From NCBI GenBank assembly GCA_025200525.1, contig CM045762.1, positions 78,303,217-78,367,216 of the forward strand: a stretch of 64,000 nt of DNA, read 5' to 3'. The DNA is from Camellia lanceoleosa (Eukaryota; Streptophyta; Magnoliopsida; Ericales; Theaceae). Below, piece by piece: positions 55,500-64,000 of the stretch. The notes beneath the pieces were generated by a model. That model was given only the letters and a program-made list of their open reading frames with translations, did no database searches and was not told the origin of the DNA. The position numbers were made by a program, and so were the translations under genes. Positions within the stretch are counted from its first letter, which is position 1. Every line of letters starts with the position of its first letter.

Positions 55500-55964
55500 A
55501 TTATATCTATTATATAAGGGAAATGGTCTTTTTAGTGAGAAGCCTTCTAGGAGCTCCAAATCTTCATTCTAATTTTCTTGATTTTCTTAATTTTAAATAA
55601 TTACTTTTATTTGATAATCCCACATCAAGACAAGAAGGAAAAAATGAGTTGTTTTACTCATATAAAGAGAATCTTATACTCCTATCCTATTTAGTGAAGA
55701 GCCTTGTGAGAGTCTCATTATCTCATACTAAGTTTTTTGATTTTCTTAATTTTAAACAATTAAGAAAATCTTCATTGGCTAACTTTTATTTAATAATCCC
55801 ACATCGGGAAAAGAAGGAAAAAGTTAATTGTTTAGGTTGGGATAGTTCAGGTTAAAAGTTTTTATCATAGTTTAGGTTGAAGATTCAGCAAATTGTACAG
55901 TAAAAATACGTCTCTCTAATAGAAGACCAACTTATATAATTTAAAGGTTTTTTTTAATAATTAA

Positions 55965-55965
<1 letters not shown>

Positions 55966-56003
<38 letters not shown>
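55966..56003. repeat. TTA microsatellite
   Basis: About twelve TTA units in a row, in front of TATAAAAGGG. Confidence 0.95.
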
Positions 56004-56004
<1 letters not shown>

Positions 56005-57039
56005 AAAGGGTTTTGAAATTTGGAGGCCGTCACCCATCTCCCCCAATTGGGTCTATCATGATTGCATGACTACAATTAATTATATTTTTAAAATAATATT
56101 TTGCTCTAAATGCAATGATGCAAGTTAATTCCACGATTATGACTATATGGATGACAATGTAACAAGACACATGTCAGAGAGAAGAATATGTCAGTTGATT
56201 GACTTTGATTTATTTTCAGTTTTTATTAGTAACATTTTGAACAAATTGAAATTCGATTTACTTTGAGCGGGACTATCATTTATAATCGCGTAATTTTATT
56301 GTATTTAAATTTAAAAAATAAATAATATATATAATTTTATAAATAGATCATATATTTTTATTAAAGATAAATACATTAAAATCACATGAACATGACTTTG
56401 GAATGAATTTGATTTTTTTTTTTTTTAATATGCATATGAGTTTACAAAATGGTCGAGTATGATAAATTCATCAACCTAAACTATACCTCTCTAATTCTCA
56501 TTGGCTAGTTTCCATTTATCTTTTATTTTACAATCCTACATCGAAAAAAAAAAAAAAGTAAATTATTTCATTTATATAAAATGAATCTTATGCTCCCATC
56601 TATATAAGTAAAATGAGATTTTTAGTGAAAAATCCTATGATCAATATCGCATACTCATTTTTTTGATTTTTTAAATTTTAAACAATTAAGAAAATCCCTA
56701 TTAGTTAGCTTCCATTTAACTTTTATTTTACAATCCCACATAATTTTGATTTTAAAAATAATTTTGTATGAAATTTTAAAACTCTTATAATATTTAACTT
56801 AAAAATAATTACAATCCCACATCAAGAAAATAAAGAAAAAGTGAGTTGTTTCACTTATATAAAGTGTTATAATCCCACATTGGGGGAAAAAAAAAAAATT
56901 GAGTTGTTTCACTTATATAAAATAAATCTTATAAACGGAGTTTTAATAGAGAAGCCTTTTATTGAATTTTCTTAATTTTAAACGATTAAGAAAATTATCA
57001 TTGGCTAACTTCCATTTATCTTTTATTTTACAATCTCAA

Positions 57040-57068
57040 ATCGGCCGGGGGGGAGGGGGGGGGAGGGG
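57040..57068. repeat. G-rich tract in AT-rich DNA
   Basis: Four G runs (of about 7, 9, 4 and similar lengths) separated by single A occur at the end of one ATCGGG box of the hairpin repeats. Related units elsewhere have A runs or GGGAAA here. Confidence 0.8.
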
Positions 57069-57929
57069 AAAGTGAATTGTTTCATTTACATATAGTGAAC
57101 ATTATGCTCCAATTTATATAAATTATTGAAATCTCTTAATTTTCAACAATTAAGAAAATCTTCATTGGTTAACTTCCATTTAACTTTTATTTTACAATTT
57201 CATATCGGGAAAGGAAGAAATTTTTTATTTTATTTTATTTATATAAAGTGAATCTTATGCTCTCATTCATATAAGCAAAATAAATTTTTTAATGAGAAGC
57301 CCTATAATTAATACTAATTATTTTTTTTTATTTTCTTAATTTTAAACAATTAAGAAAATTCTCTTTAGCTGGTTTCCATTTATCTTTTATTTTACAATCT
57401 CAAGTCGGGGAAAAAAAATGAATTGTTTCATTTACATATAGTGAACATTATGCTCCAATTTATATAAATTATTGAAATCTCTTAATTTTCAACAATTAAG
57501 AAAATTTTTATTGGTTAGTTTTCATTTAACTTTTATTTTACAATCTCACATCGGGAAAGGAAGAAATTTTTTATTTTATTTTATTTATATAAAGTGAATC
57601 TTATGCTCTCATTCATATAAGCAAAATAAAATTTTTAATGAGAAGCCTTATAATTAATACTAATTATTTTTTTGATTTTCTTATTTTTAAACAATGAAGA
57701 AAATCTCCATTGGTTAGCTTCCATTAAACTTTTATTTTACAATCCTACATAGACATTTTGAATTTAAAAAAAAAAAATTGTATGAAATTTTAAAACTCTC
57801 ATAATATTTAACTTTAAAATAATTACAATCCCATATCGAGAAAAGAAATAAAAAGTGAGTTGTTTCATTTATATAAGGTGGGTCTTATACTCTAATTTAA
57901 TATTATAATAGGACTTTTCTTAAGTGTGC

Positions 57930-58138
57930 AATTGCACACCATGTGCCACTTACACAAAAAGTGTAAGTGTAAGGTGTAAGTATAAGTATAAGGTGTAAGT
58001 GTAAGGTGTAAGGTGTAAGTGGGTTGCATGTGGTGTGCAACCTCAAAAAAGGTGTAAGTGTAAAGTTTAATTTTTCACAAAAGGTGTAAGTGTAAGGTGT
58101 AAGTGTAAGGTATAAGGAGTAAGGTGTAAGTTGCACAC
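57930..58138. repeat. GTGTAAG minisatellite flanked by TGCACACC
   Basis: GTGTAAG and GGTGTAA units repeat in two blocks (57950-58020 and 58050-58130), separated by GGGTTGCATGTGGTGTGCAACC. The outer edges carry TTGCACACCAT-type sequence on both sides, and the palindrome GTGTGCAATTGCACAC lies at about 57923-57938. Confidence 0.88.
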
Positions 58139-58263
58139 CATAACCAAACCCATTATAGTATTGTATATGTTTCAGTTTAAGATAGTTTAAATTATAAAAT
58201 GAAATTTAAATATTTTAATTAATTAATTTTGTTGTAAATTGATTGGTCTTTTGACTTAGCTGA

Positions 58264-60433
58264 TGCAACGCCGTAAAAATATAATATAATCATTCATTCA
58301 CAAGATCTATAGACATAATAGAAATGTTATATTTTCACTCATCAGAGTTAATATTACAAAAGATATTACATGCATTACACTTTCATTAATGTTCATCTTG
58401 AAACTATAACATTTAACTCTAATTGAGAACAACAAAATAAGTGTCCTAAGGGCTTACATATTTCTAAGACTTCGCTTGGTTACAACAAAAGAAAAGTCTA
58501 GTCTCTATACAAGTAAAACCCTCGACTTGAATAAGCATTCAATACAAAAGAAATCACAAAAGTGGAGCCTTTAGCCCCTAAGCCTTCCAAGCTATGTCTT
58601 TGGGGATGGCATGCCACCTGTACCTGAAAATGATTTCCCAAGTAGGGTGAGCCAAAACCTAGTAGAGATATGCTAAACAATATATGAGAATTAACTAAGC
58701 TATCCGCATCAGATAAATGTTCAATGCTAGTGAACCAACTTACACCTTTTTCATGAGCAATCAATATCGACATCCGTATTTCGGTCCATTTCTATTCATT
58801 TACCCAAATCAATTCATTGACATAGTTCATTGTTATCTAAACAATTCAAAACGAGACTACAACTCATTTATTAACACTTCAATAACAAACATTATTCAAC
58901 ACTTCTATTTTCTTGCCATTTTACGAAATCACATCCGAGGGAACCAGTACCTATATATGCATAATTTTGGGACTTTTACCCTGGAGACTCCGGCCAACTT
59001 AATTATCAATGGAGTCTATCCCCTATCTCCTCCCAAACAATGGAGTACATCCCTTGTTTCCTCCCAAACAACGATACATATACAATGTATTTAAAAACAT
59101 GTCATATACAATGACTACCAAAATTCACATATTCAACAACTTAATCAATCCATCATATTCAATGACAATATTCATATCACTAGTTCCAATTTACCTAGTC
59201 CTCATGTAGTTTCTACAACAATCATAACTATCCTCCACCGATAGCCCAAAACAGATATTTTCTAAATAGATAAACAAATCTATCAACAGTTAAATTATCA
59301 ACTTTTTCATAAGTGTGTGATTTATCAAACCAAACTACACCATTCAATCACATATTCCCCTAATTTCATAATTCCCAAACCAATTTCATTATTTACATAA
59401 ATATTTATTTCAACTCAACTTAGGGCAATTTTTCTCCTATTCCAAAACATCAACCCATAGGTCCAAATCTCACCATTTCAACAATAAAAAACCTTATACA
59501 CAAACCCCCAAGGTTGCTTGGTAAATCAACATGAAAACCCCTCTTTAGTTTAGAGCCCAAACCTTAACCTTTACCCAAATCACTCCCAAATCCCTTCATT
59601 TATACAAATGACAAATATCTAGGTCAAAACCCATATCAAAGAGTAGAATATCCCTATCTCAAGTGTAGAAGCTCAAAGGAGAAGAAGGAATAAACTTTGA
59701 AGATGACCAAACTCCACCTTTTTCGGATCAAAAGGAAACCCACGCAAAACTCTATCTTTTTAACAAAGGAAGTACGGTAGAAAGACCCTAGACCATGGAG
59801 TATTTGTAGAGAGAGAGAGAGTTTTAGAGAGAGAAGGTGCCGGATTAGGGTTTTTAGGGAAGAAGAAGATCAAAAGTGGTGTAAAATATCTCGGCTTCGA
59901 ACTGATATATGCGATCTTCGCTCGAGCGAAGGAGTTGTCGCTTGAGCGACCAGACACAACAAGTAACCTCACTCGAGCACAAGAAGCATCGCTTGAGCGT
60001 AGAATGCAAAGCTTCATGTTTACCATCGACACAGACGCACATTCGAGCGCAAGAAGTCTCGCTCGAGCGAAGAAACAATTCCACAAAGCTCGCTCGAGCG
60101 CAAGAAGCCTCGCTTGAGCGAAGAACTTACATCTTCCCAGAAAAACTGCATCTAGGAAAGAAACCAGAAGACCATTAGTCCTCGCTCGAGCGAAGAAGCA
60201 AATTACACAAGGCTCGCTCGAGCGCAAGAAGTCTCGCTTGAGCAAAGAAGCCAAAATCTAGGCAACAACATTCTAGACCAACTAACAACTAACCCGTTCC
60301 AAACACGATTAACATAATCCAAAACTCAAATACAAAGAGTCAAAAGAGAATAACAAGACAAGGATACGATATTCAACCACGGAACCCAAGTCCGGGACAC
60401 AAAGAAGGTCGGGGCAAAACCGGGATCGCTATA
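58264..60433 (-). mobile_element. 3' LTR of the third chromovirus (~2170 bp)
   Basis: The left end is TGCAACGCC (TGTAACGCC in the Tekay copy) and the right end GGGATCGCTATA. U3 on the right holds the doublet array. The R-U5 contains the GGTGAGCC box and the GTACATCCC box also found in the other LTRs. The TSD cannot be tested because the other end is outside the window. Confidence 0.85.
59921..60242. repeat. CTCGAG doublet array E
   Basis: Palindromes start at 59921/59941, 59972/59992, 60042/60062, 60093/60113 and 60217/60237, each pair exactly 20 bp apart, plus a single one at 60185. Spacers (AAGGAGTTGT, CAAGAAGCAT and others) are unlike those of arrays B-D. Many members show one CpG-to-TpG or CpA change. 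Confidence 0.95.
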
Positions 60434-60448
60434 ACCTCCCCCCTTTAA
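60434..60448 (-). promoter_or_regulatory. Polypurine tract of the third chromovirus
   Basis: On the minus strand CTTTAAAGGGGGGAGG precedes the LTR start TTATAGCGATCC, as in the two other chromovirus-type elements. Confidence 0.85.
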
Positions 60449-60824
60449 AGAATTTCGTCCCTGAAATTTTAGTACAAGTTTCAAAATCATGATTATCCCA
60501 TTTTCAAATTGATTACAAGTCAATTCTCGTTATCATGACCCGCCCACCGGTTATTCTATCCCTTCTCAAGAGATCATTTCCACAAAGTATAGCTCAACAT
60601 ATATTACCAATATGCATATTCCGAAATTTAACAATTTTCAAGTTTTTTCCAAACATATTCAATGTTTATAATATATTTGCATTTCCAAAACTAAAACAAC
60701 ATATACAATGTTCATATTAAACTTGCATTCTCAAAACGCATTCAACAATTACAATGTCTTCAAAATCAAAAACATATACAATGTTTTTATGGTTTATAAA
60801 CAAAACTAAAATTTCAACATACAC

Positions 60825-62010
60825 TCAAACATCAACAAATAAGTCCGGATATTTCTCTCGGACTTCCAATTCACGCTCCCAAGTTGCTTCCTCAACACCA
60901 TGATGTCTCCACAATACTTTGACCAAGGAAATTATCTCGCCTCGCAAGACTTTATCTCGCCTATCCAAGACTCGCACCGGTCTCTCCTCATACGAGGCAT
61001 CCTCATCTATCTCTAAGTCGGTCCAATCTAACACATGTGATGGATCCGATTCATATTTCCGAAGCATACTAATATGAAACACGTCATGCACTCCGGAAAG
61101 TTACGGAGGTAATGCCAAACGGTATGCAACCTCCCCAATCCGCTCAAGGATCTCAAAAGGACCAATAAACTGAGAGGATAACTTCCCACTCTTCCCAAAT
61201 CTCATCAAACCCCCTCTAGCTGATATTTTCAAAAAGACATGATCATCCACCTCGAATGACAAAGGTCTTCTTCTACGGTCGGCATAACTCTTTTGGCGAC
61301 TCTGGGCTGTAACCAACCTCTTACGGATAAGTGTCACCTTCTCCGTCGTTTCCTGAACCAACTCTGGACCTAACAAAGGTGCATCACCCACCTCGGCCCA
61401 ACACACTGGAGATTTATACGGTCGGCCATACAAGGCCTCAAACGGTGCCATGCTAATACTCGATTGGAAACTGTTATTGTAGGCAAACTCCACTAAGGGT
61501 AAGTGTCTCTCCTACGACCCTTTAAAGGTAAGGACACAGCCCCGAAGCATATCCTCCAGGATCTAAATAGTATACTCGGATTGCCCGTCAGTCTGAGGAT
61601 GGTAAGCCGTACTAAAAGTCAATCTAGTGACCAAGGCACTCTGCAAGCTCTGCCACAACCTAGCTGTGAAATGTGGATCTCTATCCGAAACGATTGTCAT
61701 AGGAACCCCGTGCAACCTCACTATGTCCCGAATATACAAGTCAGCAAGGTAATCTACCGAATCTCTCAAGCGCATAGGAATAAAATGCGTTGACTTGGTC
61801 AACCGGTCAACTGCCACCCAAATGGCATCACTACCCCGTTGAGTCCTCGGAAAACCCATAACAAAATCCATCGTGACATGCTCCCATTTTCACTCGGCTA
61901 TAGGCAAGGGTTGCAACAAACCCACTGGCCTCTAATGTTCGACCTTCACTTGTTAACAAGTGAGGCACTTTGATACAAACACTGCCACATCCTTCTTTAT
62001 ACCCCTCCAC
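60825..62010 (-). pseudogene. Integrase and chromodomain of the third chromovirus
   Basis: From right to left there are remnants of the zinc-binding domain, then MDFVMGFPRTQ (first Asp), VSDRDPHF (second Asp) and YHPQTDGQSE (catalytic Glu kept), followed at once by a stop at about 61563. The C-terminal part has MEFAYNNSFQSS, FEALYGRPYKSPVCW and GPFEILERIGEVAYRLALPP, with a stop at about 61101. The chromodomain then carries VLDRRDKVLRGE and LVKVLWRHHGVEEATWE. The DDE triad is complete here, unlike in the Tekay copy, but stops separate the parts. Confidence 0.88.
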
Positions 62011-62015
62011 CAAAA

Positions 62016-64000
62016 CTAGCGACTCAGATCATGATACATCTTTGTGCCTCCCGGATGCACTGCAAGGCATGAATAGTGAAACTCTCGGAGTACTTCCTCT
62101 CGGCAAGACTCCGGCACAAAGAAGCGGTCACGGTATCTCACACTCAGGTCGGGATACGCAATCAAATCCTTCTCTACCTTCCCACTGGAGATTTTCTCCC
62201 AGAGAGATTCTACCTCAAAGTCACCCTTCTGTGCTTCCAATACCCGGTTCACAAGTGTAGGTTGTGCGACTACAGAAAACAAGGCGACAGACTCAACAGA
62301 CTCGCTCAAATGCAAATCAAACTCGCCAAGAGCACCAAACATCTCCAATTCCCGGATAGCTATACAAGCTACACTACTGATGGACTTCCTACTTAGGGCA
62401 TCAGCTACCACATTGGCCTTTCCCGGATGATAATACAACTTGAAATTATAATCTTCAATGAACTCCATCCACCTTCTCTGCGTCAAATTTAAGTCCTTCT
62501 GTGTAAACAGATACTTTAAACTCTTATGATCAGAAAACACCTCAAACCTCTCACCATACAGATAGTGCCTCCAAGTCTTCAAGGCAAAAATCACAGCTAA
62601 AGCTGTGCAAAATACCACCCAACCCGCTAAAACCGCACCGATCCGCATCAATCTGCACCGCTCTAACCGCAAACCGTGGTTTAAGCTTTAAAATTTATAA
62701 TCCGCCAACCGAACCGCTCTATTCCGCTATAGTTAATACATATATATTTTTTAACTTTCAATAAAATATCAATGTAAAAATGAGTGTGAGAGAGATTTAA
62801 GATATAAAATTTATTACAAATTAGTAGTTATATATATGAATTAGTAGTTATATATATGAAACATATTATGTAAAATTACTTTGTGTTATATATTTAAAAA
62901 ATATTATACAAATTAGTGTTACATATTATGCAAATACATGATAATTAGTTAAAATATTCTTCAATCTGCCAAAAATCGCCCAAACCGCAATTTGTCAATC
63001 CGCTAATCGGCCCTTCGGTTTGTAATTTTATTCTCAAACCGCCCAAACCGCACTGCGCACACCCCTAATCACAGCTGCTAACTCTAAATCATGAGTGGGG
63101 TAGTTCTTCTCGTGTGTTTTCAACTGCTGTGAGCCATAGGTTACTACTTTCCCTTCTTGCATCAATATACAACCCAAACCCTCTCGTGAGGCATCACAAT
63201 ACATTGAATAGCCCAAACCCCTCTCCGGAATAATAAAGACTGGAGCAGTGGTAAGTCTAACTTTAAGCTCTTGGAATGACTTTTCACAAGTCTCACTCCA
63301 CATAAATTTGACCCCTTTCCGCTTCAATCTAGTCAAAGGCGAAGCTAGTCTGGAGAAATCTTTCACAAGCCAACGGTAATACCCGGCCAATCCCAGAAAA
63401 CTACGGATCTCAAAGGCATTCTTAGGCTGTGCCCAATCTTGCACTGCCTCAATTTTGGATGAATCTACAGTCACCCCTTCCCCAGATACTACATGGCCTA
63501 AGAACTTAACCTCTTTCAACCAGAACTCACACTTCCTGAACTTAGCATACAGCTTATGGACTCTAAGCACCTCAAGCACCACTCGCAAGTGTTCCTCGTG
63601 ATCCTCCTCAGAGGGTGAGTAAATCAAAATGTCATCTATAAAGACGACTACAAAACGGTCTAAGAACTCTCGGAAGATTCAGTTCATCAAGTCCATAAAT
63701 ACAGCTAGTGCATTGGTTAGCCCAAAAGGTATCACCAGAAACTCACAATGGCCATACTGCGTATAGAATGCCATCTTCTCCTCCCTTACCCTCAACTGGT
63801 GGTAACCCGATCTCAAGTTTATCTTAAAGAAACAACAGGATCCTTTCAACTGGTCAAACAGATCATCTATACGAGGCATAGGATAGTTGTTCTTAACCGT
63901 AACCCGGTTCAACTTTCAGTAATCGATACAAAGTCTCAAGGCCCTATCTTTCTTTTTAGCAAAGAGGGTCGGTGCTCCCTAAGGCAAAGTGCTAGGGCGA
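62016..64000 (-). pseudogene. RT and RNase H of the third chromovirus (partial)
   Basis: From the right edge leftward there are RT boxes [39 protein letters not shown], and a stop at about 63679 before the catalytic [13 protein letters not shown]. Then follow [20 protein letters not shown] and the RNase H start [15 protein letters not shown] up to DLELAAVI. The hAT insertion (62598-63067) interrupts the frame here, and RNase H resumes with [20 protein letters not shown], running on into the integrase zinc region at about 62016. The N-terminal RT, protease and gag lie beyond 64000. Confidence 0.9.
62598..63067. mobile_element. 470-bp hAT element inserted in RNase H
   Basis: It is flanked by the 8-bp duplication ATCACAGC at 62590-62597 and 63068-63075. 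The termini are TAAAGCTGTGC and GCACACCCCTA (reverse complement TAGGGGTGTGC), an imperfect 11-bp TIR with a TA start typical of hAT. Subterminal AACCGCACCG and CAACCGAACCG motifs occur on both sides. Removing it restores the RNase H reading (AAVI then FALKTW). It has no transposase. Confidence 0.9.

Larger units (their letters stand above)
55500..57860. repeat. Field of hairpin-bearing AT-rich repeats
   Basis: At least seven units share a hairpin of the type TTCTTAATT, then loop TTAAAC, then AATTAAGAA (for example 55738-55766, 56663-56692, 56963-56992, 57330-57358). A CATTGGCTAACTTCCATTTA box, a TTTTATTTTACAATCCCACA-type box ending ATCGGG, and a TCATTTATATAAAGTGAATC box follow. Unit spacing is irregular (about 170-300 bp). 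The origin is unknown; no open frame of note is present. Confidence 0.75.
58264..64000 (-). mobile_element. Third chromovirus (Tekay-like), right part outside the window
   Basis: The left LTR (58264-60433) is followed by a polypurine tract and a minus-strand pol in the order chromodomain, integrase, RNase H, RT when read left to right. The RT is cut by the window end. Sequence and order resemble the 12933-22741 element, but the LTR is clearly diverged, so it is a different family. Stops in integrase and RT and a 470-bp hAT insertion in RNase H make it defective. Confidence 0.9.

Noticed and set aside
57930..58138. Interstitial telomere-like repeat
   Set aside because: The unit is GTGTAAG/GGTGTAA, not the plant telomere unit TTTAGGG or a simple permutation of it.
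1..60250. Direct-repeat arrays with regular spacing considered as CRISPR
   Set aside because: This is plant nuclear DNA. The repeats are 10-bp palindromes in 20-bp doublets with short spacers inside LTRs, and no cas-like gene is present.

Overview
The window is nuclear DNA of a flowering plant, most likely a eudicot. It is AT-rich and dominated by nested Ty3/gypsy LTR retrotransposons, with MULE-, hAT- and Helitron-like elements, 5'-truncated LINEs and a tRNA-derived SINE. The only host gene I can support is a terpene synthase of the monoterpene (TPS-b-like) type on the minus strand. Its first exon, with a probable plastid leader and an RQ(X)8W motif, lies at 50055-50252. Its second exon, with the N-terminal alpha-barrel motif IDDIQRLGLSYHFEE, lies at 4108-4375. 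Order, strand, intron phase and splice dinucleotides agree, so I read 4376-50054 as one first intron of about 45.7 kb packed with transposons. Exons 3 onward would lie left of position 1.

Layout. 1-620 is an LTR-like fragment with a CTCGAG array. 1067-3931 holds two small MITEs, a fold-back element and a solo LTR (2815-3612, TSD TCTAC). 4108-4375 is TPS exon 2. 6250-28231 is a decayed Tat/Retand-type element: 5' LTR, gag, protease, an internally duplicated RT-RNaseH-aRNaseH block, integrase, and an antisense gene with introns. I find no 3' LTR for it. Its integrase is split at 12932/22742 by a Tekay/Del chromovirus on the minus strand (12933-22741). 28859-29142 is a LINE tail with a 15-bp TSD. 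29176-31137 is a MULE-like element. 31667-34386 is a tandem-duplicated Helitron-bearing segment. 35626-36342 is hAT-like. 36948-49818 is a second MULE-like element with a perfect 9-bp TSD. It was hit by a gag-only chromovirus derivative (37549-49240, TSD GTATA), whose 3' LTR was in turn hit by a 2.7-kb solo LTR (45674-48376, TSD CATAT).

To the right of exon 1 come a SINE with two tRNA-like heads (50284-50616, ending about 20-30 bp from the start codons), another LINE tail, a long/short alternating tandem repeat (52339-53530), a field of hairpin-bearing repeats (55500-57860), a GTGTAAG minisatellite, and a third chromovirus on the minus strand (58264 to beyond 64000), itself carrying a 470-bp hAT insertion (62598-63067).

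The most unusual signal is shared by the chromovirus LTRs in both orientations and by the fragment at the left edge. It is an array of the self-complementary 10-mer CGCTCGAGCG arranged as doublets whose centres are almost always exactly 20 bp apart. In the chromovirus LTRs the array lies in U3 just upstream of the core promoter. The spacers vary while spacing and palindrome are kept, which suggests a protein-binding or structural module. Boundaries and frames were read by eye, and no similarity search was run.
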